The notes under the pieces were generated by a model. It saw nothing but the letters and a program-made list of their open reading frames with translations, searched no databases and was not told the DNA's origin. The position numbers were made by a program, and so were the translations under genes. Below, piece by piece: positions 49,901 through 60,800 of a stretch of 64,000 bases of DNA (position 1 is the first letter of the stretch; each line of letters begins with the position of its first letter). Source of the DNA: Cyanophora paradoxa (taxonomy: Eukaryota; Glaucocystophyceae; Cyanophorales; Cyanophoraceae); assembly GCA_004431415.1 (NCBI GenBank), contig QPMI01000542.1, positions 372,001 to 436,000 on the forward strand. The letters are read 5' to 3'.

Positions 49901-50619
49901 ATTTCGCAGCATGCATATGCGGCGAATCTACGGTCGGGATCAAATTCTCGATTGCACCGGCCGGCGAAAGTGCTGCAGCCGCGCTTGCGGCCGGTGCTGT
50001 AGAATGCAGGGGACAAGCTGCAGATGAAAGCACGGCACACGCCGGCGCCGCGGCCGGCGTGGCGTGCACCGGAGCCGGCTTTTCCAGCTGCGCGAACGCG
50101 TGAAGCTCAAGAGCAGCTGCAGAAGTGGATTTCGCGGGCTGCAGCTGTGCGAGCTCCGCAGCCTCCGCTCCAGCTGGGGCCTGGACCGCCGCTGCCGGTA
50201 ACTGCAGCGCAGAATAAATTTTGAAGCCAGGGGCCGGTGAAGACAGAATGCCATCCGAATTCGCCGCTGCAACCGGAGCTCTCGAGCTCGGGAGAGGCGC
50301 AAATCCGTCTGCAAACGTTTAACACGAGGAGCAATCAGAGCTCGAGCGGGAAAGAGAAATTTGAAATTCGCGGCCGCCGGCGCGAAATTAAATCATTCGA
50401 ATTCCGCACCACGCAGGCCCAGGTTCCGCTCCACGCTAGCAGCGGCGGTGCACGTGCGTGCGCGCTTGCAATTGCGAGACGCTCTCGCGGATTTCGCGGG
50501 CTGGCCACTCAGGCCATCGCCGCCCGCTGCAAGGTACGGTTCTCCTTTTCGTCGCTCCCGCCATCAAAATCGAGCTCCTCCGCAGCGTCGAGCTGACGCT
50601 TGCGGCTCCGGCCCTCCAT
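40905..50619 (-). CDS. RING-CH (MARCH/Doa10-like) multi-pass E3 ubiquitin ligase, interrupted by two retroelements
   Basis: RING-CH proteins transfer ubiquitin from membrane compartments, often the ER. Start ATG 50619 gives MEGRSRKRQLDAAEELDF. An Ala/Pro-rich stretch is followed by the RING-CH: VCRICRGG, LLQPCKCIGSLSFVHE, then after an intron QCFQTWMDTTGREECEICKA. This gives C-x2-C, C-x-C, H-x2-C and C-x2-C, all ligands present. Many hydrophobic exons follow (SALLSLYTFAIILLPYG, CWIAGAVVALLAWLLKVG, AHIVSGFIATTFS, LTAEWYLVYRHWTVYQPLLG, TPLVIIFIFATRAWVPAVLG). The last exon encodes RDWVRDAGRRAREQLFG and GGRRLLNR, with the native stop at 40905-40907. The C-terminal GxRLxN-like end recalls Doa10/MARCH6, a weak match. 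The 4.4-kb LTR element breaks a membrane-segment exon and a 1.2-kb retroposon breaks the last exon, so this copy may be non-functional. Confidence 0.75.
41039..42240 (-). mobile_element. 1.2-kb retroposon in the last exon of the E3 gene, 17-bp TSD
   Basis: GTCCCGCACCCAGTCTC is present at 41022-41038 and 42241-42257, flanking an insert with T10 at its left end (poly-A on the minus strand). It has a minus open frame of about 285 codons (41386-42249), Pro/Ala-rich with basic clusters and the word QPTITSLFAPG, which resembles a PCNA-interacting box. No similarity to elements A/D, B or C was seen. It may be a truncated LINE ORF or a retrocopied cellular transcript. Confidence 0.8.
41622..41772 (-). 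repeat. Coding 18-bp minisatellite, about eight units
   Basis: Degenerate 18-bp units (GGTGGCCGAAGCCAKGGG type) encode six-residue repeats on the minus strand such as MASAPP, LASATR, SASATP, LASANP, MASATP and LASAPP. It lies inside the open frame of the 41039-42240 retroposon. Confidence 0.8.
44790..45298 (+). repeat. Left LTR with internal 24-bp repeats
   Basis: Starts TG and ends CA. At 44928-45015 it holds four units of 24 bp (GCGCTGAAGGGCAGAGCATC plus GCTG, the fourth slightly changed). An AATAAA lies at about 45043, in a plausible place for polyadenylation. Confidence 0.85.
46193..47455 (+). CDS. Gag-like protein with CCHC zinc knuckle
   Basis: A single uninterrupted frame of about 420 codons from ATG 46193 (MARTRRSGARAADA). 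The N-terminus is Ala/Glu-rich. The middle is a helical capsid-like region (LSQAGLLSWIMSVERLGTW, SSWTQIRAHLIGMVPGNKFE, ELDAQSFVNSVVVFRRLLQL). A Ser/Asp-rich linker follows, then a nucleic-acid-binding knuckle, WCVECKSSSHNTDVCRW (C-x2-C-x4-H-x4-C), and a Gly/Arg-rich C-terminus. Lack of introns, AT-richer codon use and position between LTRs mark it as element-encoded. It is expected to package element RNA into particles. The specific retrotransposon clade is not identified. Confidence 0.8.
   Translation: MARTRRSGARAADAAAAAAAAEEGLEAERAEYEPVEGELEGRDDGGERQGLDHEAGAETALLLRDALDALRVDMKQHTLRRELNSLAENIPVLSQAGLLSWIMSVERLGTWSVRSPKYSDPDTVLAELAVSALQRGAIDPVGGAFNAAVLGAMSTKSDLGVLDMSSWTQIRAHLIGMVPGNKFELLRNVVKSAGNHFSTLGDPTELDAQSFVNSVVVFRRLLQLDYSDEILIAEMMSADVITSVAMMKLICKIPKAARQDIVEWGNEFFRRVKSFNELSIRLRQANALLAAAGTSSAQVAAAASSGCEPVNAVNSVGSKRKASGSDGSESEDDREQDQDSSDNYDSSDSDGDDDAGNFVQRRDGGRWCVECKSSSHNTDVCRWKLQRELKELKAERAAWQQEVGRRRGFGSSDGGRGQSS
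48715..49223 (+). repeat. Right LTR
   Basis: The same 509 bp as the left LTR, with no difference found by eye, including the four 24-bp units at 48842-48940. Immediately upstream, GCTGCGGCGAACGTCGCGGG (about 48659) is a near copy of the LTR boundary sequence GCTGCGGCGAATGTCGCGGG. Confidence 0.85.
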
Positions 50620-50915
50620 CGACACGCGACTGCCCGCTTTCTCACAGTTAATATTGTGTATCCCTGGCCTCGGGCCCGGCCGGCGAGCTCGAGAAGAAAT
50701 TAAAGTTGCAACAGGCCGGGGAGAGGGGAGGCGGAACGTGGAGGGGGGCAGCGAGGGGGAGGGGGAGTGCGCATGCATGCATTCATGCGAATGGAGCTCG
50801 AGAATGATTATCACCAATTTGCAAGTTTACGGTCATTTGAACGATCGAACTTCGATCATGCAATGCAAGCGCCTGTATATATACTCTAGATCTATAGCTA
50901 GCTGTAGGATCTGAT
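50620..50915. promoter_or_regulatory. Presumed upstream region of the E3 gene
   Basis: About 300 bp upstream of the E3 start (minus strand). It has a GGGGAGAGGGGAGG purine tract and palindromic GCATGCATGCAT words. A promoter role is assumed from position only. Confidence 0.3.
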
Positions 50916-50933
50916 CATGTTCATGACCCGTCT

Positions 50934-51619
50934 ACGATACGGCTGGCAACGCTCGCAGGAAGCGCGCGGATCCGGAGCCCCGGCAGCGGGAACGCTGCAG
51001 GGAGTGCGGTGCCCTCGAGTCCCGCCACCAAGGCGGGGAAACCCTAGCCCTCTCACACCTGAGCTGCCCGCCAGACGACTACGGCTGGGTCCGGGCTTCA
51101 GCGGCCATGCAAGTATACGACCATACGAACAGGTATGCTTGGGGCGTGGGCACACAGAGGGCGCGCCCGCGCTAGAGGGAGACACTGGGGGATTGCGGTC
51201 TGGGGCGGGGCCGGAGGACGCAACACCAACAAATGGAGGCGGCGGAGGCGACGGCAGGAGGCGGCCAGTAGCCCAATCTACTGGGGCTGGCGAGGAGCCT
51301 GGCACACGGCGCGGCGAGGCCCTTGGGCAGCGCTGGCGGCGGACATACCATGATTGGGAGTCTTTTGTAGAGATAGGACCTCGTAGCCGGGAGTTTAGGT
51401 TGGTTTAGAAATCGATACAGCTAGCTTCCACATCATTAGTATTAGTTAGAAACCTCCTTAGCTAGATATCTAGACACGAAACCTTCAAACCTTTCGTTCA
51501 TTTTGTACTTTCTAAAGCACAGCATACGACGGTCCTCGATAGTATCTAGTCGGAGAGATTTATTGGGCGATGTGAAACTCATTGTAGTTGTGTTGTGTGC
51601 TAATGCAAGAGATTTTAAA
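50934..51619 (+). mobile_element. 686-bp retroposon with 18-bp TSD
   Basis: CATGTTCATGACCCGTCT occurs at 50916-50933 and 51620-51637. The insert between holds an open frame (to 51408) rich in Gly/Arg and ends in an AT-rich 3' stretch with GATTTTAAA instead of a clear A-run. No protein family is recognised; a 5'-truncated LINE or retrocopy is likely. Confidence 0.65.
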
Positions 51620-51880
51620 CATGTTCATGACCCGTCTGCAGCTAGGGCTCATGATCAGCGGCTGGATCTGCCGCGGGGCACGAGCTGCCAGGCTGGTGCC
51701 CATGCCATGGCCAGCTGCAGTTGCCCACCATATCATAGTATATATGCATGGCTATCGATATCCCGCCCACTCAATGATTCCGATGGACATTAATATTTAC
51801 CTAGCTGATCAATCGATCGCGACCTATCAATTTTATCTCACTGATCGTCTCGGCCCTTTCGCGTACACGAACGCAACATA

Positions 51881-52722
51881 TCACTGATCATGAGTCAACA
51901 ACACTGAAAGAGAACATAAGAGGCAAATTGGGAGACAAGGCGACCCGGACGTGGCGGCCAAATAGGAAACGAGGATAGAGGGGGTGAGGATCATGAACAA
52001 AAAGATTCCAACCACGAGGCAGATCGCGGGAGAAAAGCGCGGAACGATCCCGAGAAGGTGCACCGCAGTGCAGAAGGCGAGAAGCGCCCCGCGCTGGCGG
52101 GCGGAGGCTGGCGGGAGTTGGCCCAGCTCGCGCCCAATGAGGAAGGCCACTTGAAGGGCGCCGATCGCCCCGAAGGCGGCCCACGGGTGGGGCCCGGGCC
52201 CGCCCCCACCCAAAAGGCGCGGGAGGGCTGCCGCGAGAACGGACGCCGCAACGGCCGCGGATGCGGAGAACGCGGTACGGGGGCGAGAATATAGGTCCAG
52301 CCGAGCACACGCACGGCGCGTGGCGCGGCAGGCAATGTCCTGCAGGTACCCGCTTCCCACGAAGACGGCGAGGCAAGACAAGGCCTGCGAGATTCGCTCA
52401 TAATCAAATACGTGCACGTACTCAAATAATCAAGACTCGGTCCGGCGTTTAAGCTAGTGCTTCTATTTGTATTCACTTGCAATTGGGGCGCGCGCACGTA
52501 AGGAAGGCCTTGAAGATGGAGTACCCAGAGGAAGCTGAGGGCGATCCCCAAGGCTTGCTTCCGCGGGATGCATATGGCGAACGCCGGTACAGACTCCAGC
52601 TCCGGCTCCGGATCCTTAGGGGCCAGCGTCGCCGCCGCCGCTGCCGCTGCCGCTCCGGATGCACAGCGTTCCGCAAGCAGCGCCGGTCTCGCCCGGGTCC
52701 TCTGCTGCTGCTGCGCGCGCAC
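51881..52722 (-). CDS. Small multi-pass membrane protein
   Basis: Family not recognised. The upstream exon reads ALLAERCASGAAAAAAAATL, then the membrane segment KQALGIALSFLWVLHLQGL, with a donor after GLPY. The second exon (from about 52385) has at least four hydrophobic stretches: ALSCLAVFVGSGYLQDIA, AVAASVLAAALPRLLGG, AAFGAIGALQVAFLIG, ALLAFCTAVHLLGIVP and ICLVVGIFLFMILTPSILV. It stops at 51881. No in-frame ATG opens the first exon; translation may begin in a tiny upstream exon around 52745 (GGAACATG followed by GT), so the N-terminus is uncertain. It is downstream of and on the same strand as the F-box gene. Confidence 0.5.
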
Positions 52723-52817
52723 GTGACATCATTTAAAAATCATGACCATGTTCCGCCGGGCGCATAGATTCAAGTCTAGTCTCAGACGATTATCGTTATC
52801 AAAAATGAGGCCCGAAG

Positions 52818-54627
52818 TCAACGGACCCGTGCAGCGTCGAACAGAGCGTACGCGTCGTACACGTCACTGTTCATCATCACGTCGACGGGTTCGGTCTCCC
52901 CCTGGCCTTCCAGCGTGCCCTCGACAGTGACGCTTGCAAGGTCTGAGCGGTATACATCGATACCGGTGCAGCAAACAGCGTAAGCAGGCGCGAGATCGCG
53001 CTCGAAAATCGCGTATGGTGCGTCAGGAGCCCTCACCGATGCTCGAGGCGGCGAGGCGACGGAGAAGGTCCGCGTACCCCGGCCAGGCCCACGAGATCCG
53101 CAGCTGCGCGCGCCGCAGGTGCGCCATGCGCTGCAGGAATTCGACAACGTCACCTGCGGAAATAAATCAACATTTGGCTGTGCTTGCGGTTAAGTCGTAA
53201 TGAGCATGAGGAAAAACTTAGAATGCACTCCAATAAAATGATGATGAAAGGAAGTCTAAATGTCTACTGGCGGGCCGCGCCGGCGGACCTCCGCTGCACT
53301 GCAGGCCCTCGGCAACGATATCGACGGCGCGGATGCAGATAGTGCGGGCAGATTCTGCGAGCCCCGTTCCTGGTCGAGTTAACGTTTAGATTGTGAGAAT
53401 AAGAGGCCGGCATCGATATCGCGATCGCTCAAGCTCACGCACTGGCCAAGGCATCGAGAACGCGAGGCGTGATGCGACAGTCCAACATACTGAAACTGTT
53501 ATTCGTCGAAAACGTCAGCGATGTTCTATTAATATAACTAGGGTCGGAGATCAAGACGAGTGCGGCGCACCAAGATGTTCCCGCGAAGGCCGGTGTGGCG
53601 CCGGCGCCGGCGCCGGCGCCGGCATCGGGCCATTCTTCGGGCAGAGCGCATGAGACGAAGCATACAGAACTTGCGGATCGAGAGATGGCGACGACAGCTC
53701 TTGCGATCGACTGATCTTGAGCCAGATTCGCATCGACCACGTGCAGATCCCCCGTCGAGATGCCCGCCGCCGCCAGGGCCTCGAGAGCCGGCGCTGCGCT
53801 GCCAAGCAAACGCATCTTCGACACGAATGTGAGCGCGGGCGCGGCCGCCGAGACGGAAGGCCAGGACGAGGGCGAGTCCAACTGCAAGCTGACGTCGGCG
53901 CGCCGAAGGCGGTGGTGTGTTCCGCCCAACGCGGAAATGAAAACCGCCGGTTGAATTGATATCGCTTCGCGCCCGCCATCGCGCCGAAAGTGGACCGCGA
54001 GCTCTCGCAGCTGGGGGACGGAGCGTGCCAGCTGCAGCCGGGCGCTCTCGAGGGCGACGCCGCTCTCGAGGGTGAGCTCGAGTCGGCGAAGCGAGGGTGC
54101 CGCCGCCGAGAGAGCCACGCCGAGCTCAAGCTCGAGATCATCGCCGGCGCCGGCGTAGCGGTCGATACCTAGCTGCAGCTGCGCTCGAGCCCATCGCCCG
54201 ACCGCGGATCCATATCCGGCCGCGCGGACGTGCTCGAGCTCGAGACGGACGTGCAGCTTTTCGATCGCTCGGAAGCGCTCCCTCGTCAGAAGCGTGCGAA
54301 GAGCAGCCGTCGATAGAACGTGAGACGGAGCGCGGGCCGCCGTCGCCGGGCCGCCGAGTTCGACGCTGCGAACATGCGCAATTGCAAGCATAAGTACTAG
54401 TGCGCGGGGGGAAAGATGCATAAGCCGCCGGAGAAGCTTTAAGGCCCGACTCCGGAGCGACGCACGGTCACGCACCTGACCGAGCATTCCGGATTCGACA
54501 TGGGATCCTCGGCCGCGGCGCGGAGGTGGCGACAGGCGAGCGAAGCGGCGAGGCGGTCTCGCTGGTTGACCTGGGACAGAATCTTGCACATGAGCGCGCT
54601 GGGGAGGCAAAAGATGCCGCTCTCCAT
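52818..54627 (-). CDS. F-box protein with leucine-rich repeat-like region
   Basis: F-box proteins recruit substrates to SCF ubiquitin ligases through Skp1. From ATG 54627: MESGIFC followed by LPSALMCKILSQVNQRDRLA and CRHLRAAAEDP, a good N-terminal F-box. After an intron beginning GTGCGTGACC come LRR-like strand/helix repeats: PSLRRLELTLESGVALESAR, VPQLRELAVHFRRDG, HRLRRADVSLQLDS and APALEALAAAGISTGDLHVV. A further exon gives DVVEFLQRMAHLRRAQLRIS, and the last stops at TGA 52818-52820 (YALFDAARVR). Exons around 53.2-53.5 kb are less certain. The substrate is unknown. Confidence 0.7.
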
Positions 54628-54870
54628 GTTGAGTCCGCCGCGCCGCCCGCGCAGTCAGAGCGGCGGTCAGGCCGCGGCTCGCGGTACGCCGGTCGGAGGG
54701 GGGGGTGGGGGACGGGGGGTACGCGTGTTGCCAGCTGCCGCCGACGCCGCTGGCTGTAGCTAGCGCCGCAAGGCACGGCTAGAGATGACAACCACATATC
54801 TGGGAGCAGCTTTGCACACAGATAGGCGCTAGCTCTGTGAAGCAGGGGCGCGTTTGGCGCGCGGGCCACG

Positions 54871-57800
54871 ATGAGCGGGCAGGCTCCTCAGGCGGCCAGC
54901 AGGCGCCCCTCGGGTGCCACGGAGCTCACCATTGGCGGCGGGGGCGGCAAGGATGCGGCGCCTCCAACGCCTGCGGCCGCCGCGGCCGCGCTCCGGGAGC
55001 TGCTGGATCTCAAGGCGAAGTACGCGGAGCTGCAGCAGAAGGCGAGCCATCTCCCACCCCACAGCGCACTGCTCCCGCCCCGCCCCGTCCTGACGCGCGG
55101 ACCGCCCGCCCGCAGTACGCGAACCAGTCCGTCGCCGTCTCGTCCATGGAGAGCGAGCTGCGCGAGCTGCGGCGCAGCCTGGCCAAAGGGCCCTCGGAGG
55201 CCGAGCTCGTGCGCCGCTGCCGCCGCCGGCCCCGCCGCCGCCCCGCGCCCCTGCGGATCGCCGCCCGCTGAAGCGCGCTCTGCCGCGCCGCGCGTCGGCA
55301 GCCGACCGTGCGGGGCGGGGAGGAGGACGGGGCGGCCGAGGGCGAGGGCGAGACGGAGACCGAGCGGCTCTCCCGCGAGCTCGAGGCGGAGCGGTTCCAG
55401 GCCAAGAGCCGGTCGCTGGAGCTGCAGGCGGCGCACGAGAGCATCGACAAGCTGCAGGAGGCCGTGGAGCAGAAGCAGCAGATGAACAGCAAGCTCAACA
55501 AGGACCTGGGGCAGGCGCAGGCCCGCATCCGCGAGCTGGAGGAGCAGGGGCGCCTCCTCGGGGCCGAGATCGAGAAGAAGGACACCATCCTGCGTCCGCC
55601 CAGCACCGCCCCGCCCAGCCCCGCCCCTCTCCTCCTTAGCCTTGCGCCTCGCCGCTTAACCGTCTCCTCCCGCCCCGCTCCTCTACGCCTCGCCGCGCTC
55701 GCTTAGCCTTGCGCAGGGGAGCTGGGCACCGACGTCTCGAAGCTGGTCGAGCAGCGCGACGAGCTGGAGAACTGCAAGACGGCCCTCGCGCGCACCCGGC
55801 AGCAGGTGCCGGCGGGCGGGCGGGGCGGGGCCGGAATGGATAGATGGACACCATTTCTCCGCTCCTCAGCTGAGCCCGCGGCCGCTCCTCAGCTGATCGC
55901 GGTGGCGAACGACGGGAACCGGCGCGTCTCGGAGCTGCAGAACTCCCTGCAGGCCCTGAACGAGGCGAGCGAGCCCGTGGACCGGGACCCGGGCTCGGGT
56001 CCGCCGGGCGCCCCTTTCGCCCGCCGCTGAGCGGGCGCCCGCCCCGCAGTTCGTCAGCGAGCTCAAGCGCGAGTACGGCGAGTACATGGAGAGGTACGCG
56101 TACCCCCTCCCCCGGGCCGCTGCGCCGGTACCCCCCCCCCACGACGCGCGCGCAGCTCGAAGCGCGAGCGGGAGGCGCGGGAGCAGCGCGCCCAGCTCGA
56201 GGTCGAGCGGGTGCGCACCCGTACCCCCTCCGCTTCATTCCCCCCCGCCCGCTTTGACGTACCCCCCCTCCCCCGCAGGTGCAGAAGGAGTTGGAGGCGA
56301 CGCGGGCGGCGGCCTTCACGGAGAAGCGCCAGCTCCTCGCAGAGCAGCAGGAGGTCCTCTGCGCCATGCAGGCGCGCGCACCCGTGCCCCCCGCCCCCGT
56401 CCAGGAGCGTACCCCCTGAGGACAATCGTGTACCCCCCGCAGGCCCAGTTCGACGAGTACCGGACCACGGCGGAGTTCCTGTTCAACACCGAGGGCGCCA
56501 AGATGGAAGACAGGTGCCGTACCCCCTCCCCCGGATCCCGGAGGAGGGGTACCGAGGGACTGCGTTCGCGCAGGCTGAACACGCTCATGCTGAAGTACGA
56601 CGCCGAGATCAAATTCATCATCCGCTCGAAGGTGCCGTACCCCTCCGACGACCCCTCTTCGCCCTCCCTTCTTTTCGATCGAGCGTACCCCCCGCAGGAC
56701 GCCCAGTACGACGCAATGCTGATGGCCAAGGACGCGAAGGCCCGTACCCCAAACCGCGCCTCCCTGTACCCCCGTCCCGCCCCGCGAGCCCCACCCTGAT
56801 CCACCCGGCGTACGCAGATCATGAACCTGATCGAGGGTACGGATTACCAGGCTCAGCTCATCCGCCACGAGCTCGAGATGGAGCAGCTCCGCAAGGCGCG
56901 TACCCGCCCTCTTCGGGCCGCGACTCCCCCCCTCACAAGCCGCGTACCCCTTGCAGGCCCACGCGAACGACCTCGAGAAGACGCGCGGCCAGGCGCGCCC
57001 CTCCCCTCTCCTTCCCCCCCTCCCCTCCTGAACCGCGTACCCCAGATGGAGCAGCAGCAGCAGCGGGCGACGGCGGCCCTGCAGCGCGAGCTCCAGTCCG
57101 CCCAGGCTCGCCCCCCCCCCCCCCCCCCCCCCAACCCCACCCCACCCCACCCGCTGTACCCGCGCTGACGTCCCCCCCCCCCCCCTCAGGCCTCGCTGGA
57201 CCGGATGAAGGACGTGCGGTCCGAGTTCGAGAAGCGCGTCCTCGAGACGCACGCCGTGCGCCCCACCACCCCTCGCCCTCAGCCGCCTACTCCCTCCCTC
57301 CCTCCGCCGCCTACCCGCCCTCCCTCCCTCCGCCGCCACCCGGCCCCGCCCGGGCAGAGTCTTAACTCCACCGCCACACCTAAGCCACCTTAGGCTATCT
57401 CTCCGCGCCCCGGCCCCGCCACCCGGCCCCGCCCGGGCAGAGTCTTAACTCCACCGCCACACCTAAGCCACCTTAGGCTATCTCTCCGCGCCCCGGCCCC
57501 GCCACCCGGCCCCGCCCGGGCAGAGTCTTAACTCTACCGCCACACCTAAGCCACCGTAGGCTATCTCTCCGCGCCCCGGCCCCGCCACCCGGCCCCGCCC
57601 GGGCAGAGTCTTAACTCTACCGCCACACCTGAGCCACCTTAGGCTATCTCTCCGCGCCCCGGCCCCGCCGCCCGGCCCCGCCCGGGCAGAGTCTTAACTC
57701 TACCGCCACACCTGAGCCACCTTAGGCTATCTCTCCGCGCCCCGGCCCCGCCGCCCGGCCCCGCCCGGGCAGAGTCTTAACTCTACCGCCACACCTGAGC

Positions 57801-60800
57801 CACCGTAGGCTATCTCTCCGCGCCCCGGCCCCGCCACCCGGCCCCGCCACCCCGCCTGGAACGGCCCCGCCCTCCCTTTCTCCCTCCCTCGCCCTCAGCC
57901 GCCTACTCCCCGCCGCCGCCTCCTCTAAACGCCCGGGAGAGCCCTTCCATTTGAGGCCGCCCGATCGCCCTCCCCCGCCCGTCCCTCCGTCGTTTGGGCC
58001 TCCCCCGCCGCCTCCCCTCTTCCCTCCCTTCAGCCGCCTTCTTCCCACCGCCGCCTCTTTTTTCTTTGGGGCGATCCCGCCGGCCCCGGTCGCGCCTTCT
58101 CTGAAGGCTCTGAAGAGGCTTTCGCCTCTCCCTCCCTGACGCCCCCCCTCCCTCCCTCCCCCTCCCTCCCCACCCCTCGCAGGCGCTGGACAAGCAGGTG
58201 AAGGAGGCGGCGCGGCGGGAGGAGCAGCTGGGCGAGCAGATCCGCCGCCAGCAGAAGCAACTCGAGGCCCAGGTCAGATCGGCGGCAGCGGCGCTCCAGG
58301 GTGGGGCGGGGCCGGGAGTCCATCCTACCCTAGCCTGGCCTGTCTCCGAGGGGGAATGCGCCGCCCCGCGCAGTCGCGCGCTGAGCCTCGCCCGCGCCGC
58401 TCCGGCGGACCGGGAGGGGGGGGGGGACTCTATCCCATCCCATCCTAGCCTGGCCTGGCCTAGCCTATCTCCCCCCGGAGGGAAGAAGCGCCGCGCAGGC
58501 CGAGCCCCGAGCCCCGCCCCGCCCATCTAGGCCCGCCTCGCGCCCCGCCCCTCTAGGCCCGCCCCGCGCCCCGCCCCGCGCTGAGCCTCGCCAGCGCCGC
58601 ATCCCATCCTAGCCCAGCCTATCTCCGTGGGGGGAACCGCGCCCGGCAGAGTCAGCTGAGCGCTGAGGCTCGCCCCCCCGCCCCCCCGCCCCCTGCAGGC
58701 GAAGGAGCTGGAGGAGAGCGTGCAGCAGCGCGAGCACCTCCGCCACGCCATCCTCCGCCTCAAGGTCGAGGTGCCAGCCTGTACCCCTACCCCCCTGCCC
58801 CTCTCCCCCCCTTGGCTTGCTGGGCGCCTCCCCTCCCTCCCTCCCTCCGCCGCTCCGGCCTGATCGCCCTGGCCCCCTGCCCTCCCCTCCCCTCCCTGTC
58901 CTGTTCCCTCCCGCTCCGGTCTGATCGGGGCCCGCCCCGGGCGCCCCCCGCAGTTCCGGGGTGAGGTGACGGGTACGACCGAGTCCCTCGTCAAGCGCCT
59001 CGCCCACGTGCGCGCCCCGGGGGGTACCGGGGGCGCGGGGGGGAGGCCGGGGGGCGCGGGACATCCCCCCTCTCCCTCCCTCCCTCGCCTCTGAGCCGCG
59101 ATCCCTCTCTTCCATCCCCTCAGGAGACGGCGGTGCTCTCGATGAAGCACGAGGAGGCGGCCGCCGCGCTGGTCCGTGAGAGGGGGGGGTACAAGAGGGG
59201 AAAAGGGGGGAAAGGAAGGGGGACTTGCACGATAAAATGCGGATGGATAGCTTACTTACGCATTCCAAGGAGGAGCGATAGAGAGGGTCTTCGAAGTGCT
59301 AACACAATAGAAGGTCTATCTTTAGTTTAGTTCGCTTGCCTGCTTAAGAGTAGAGAACCCCCGGACCTTCTTCTCCTTCGTGCTCTGCGCCCTCTCACCC
59401 ACCGGGGGGCAGGAGGCGCGGCGGGGGGCGCGGGAGGCGCGGCAGGAGGCGGCGGTGGCGCGGCACGAGGCGGAGAAGCGCGACGCCCAGCTCGCCGCCC
59501 TCGTGCGCGGCCCTCCCCTCTCTGGCTTCTCCCGGCTTTTGCTAGCTTTTTTTTTATTTCATAGTTTTCCCTGCACCCTTATTCCTTTGCTACCCTCTTA
59601 CCGTCTCCTATCCATCTTCGGGAGTGCATCCGCGCGCCCCGCCCCGCCCCCCCCAAGCCCTCCGACCCCCCCCCCCCCCCCCCCCCCGGACCTGACGCGC
59701 TCCGGGGCCGGGCCCCTCAGATGGCGACCTTCGAGCAGTTCCTCCGCCGCCGCGCCCGCGACCTCGTCGCCAAGGTCGGCCCCGTACCCCCCCTTGGATT
59801 CCTCCCCCCCTTGTTCGTTCACCGAGCGGCTCGCAGGTCGTCGGCGACGGCCCGGCGAGGGCGCCGCCCGCGCGGCCGCTCTCCGTCCGCACGCACGCCG
59901 ACTTCGGTGAGTCCGCGGCTCGAATCCCCGGCCGGCCCCTTTCCTTTCCGAGAACGAAGCGGTCGCCTCCAGACGACGACGAGGAGAGTACCCCCCAGCT
60001 CCTCGACCGCCTCACTCGCCTCCTGGGTACCGTCGACCGGTGCAATCTGCTCCGCGTACCCCTTCGCGGCCGCCGCGGTGGCTTCCGCCGAGCTAAGCCG
60101 GGCCCGCCGGCGCAGGGATGCCCCCCTCGCCCCGGGGCAGCCCGTGCCGCCCCCCGGCCGCCCCCACACCGCCGGCCCCTCCTCCTCCCCCTCCGCCCCG
60201 TGCGTCGCGCCCCTGTAACCCCCCCCGACGACGCGCCCGCTGGCGTTGATGCAACCCCTCGCAGCCGCCCCGGACGCTCGCTCCGCGAGGTCACCCTACC
60301 CCCCGAACCCCAGGCCTCCCCCCTTCCCCCCGGCCTTCCCGGATCGCCAGCCAAGCGCCGCTCCCGCGTGGTCAAGGCCCGCGTACCCCCCTCGCTCGGC
60401 GCGCAGCCGGTGCGGCGGAGCCCCCACCTCATCCTCCCTCCTAGGAGCCCCGCTCGAACCTCCGCAGGCCGTGGAGGCTGCGACTGTCGCGGAGCTCGAG
60501 AGGGGCGCTGCGTTCCTCGCGCGCTTCAAGGTGCGTGGGGGGGGGGGGGGGGGTACTCCCGGCTCCCGGCGGACCCCCTCCCCCAGATGCTCTCCGGAGC
60601 CTTCGCGGGGGGCCAGCTCAAGCCCCAGGTACCCCTTGCCCCTTCCCCTCCCTCGGCTCGCTCTCAGGTGGCCTCAGACGAACGCTCTCCCGGCCGACCG
60701 GACGGACGTCCGGCCGCTGGCGCTGGAGCGGTCGCTGGGCTCCCAGGCGAGCGATCCCCTCCCCCTCCCCCCTCCCTCTCCCCGCCCCCCCTTCCTCACA

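Noticed and set aside
55636-57339. Open frame of 567 codons on the minus strand
   Set aside because: Antisense of the coiled-coil gene; low-complexity Gly/Arg sequence without motifs, explained by high GC.
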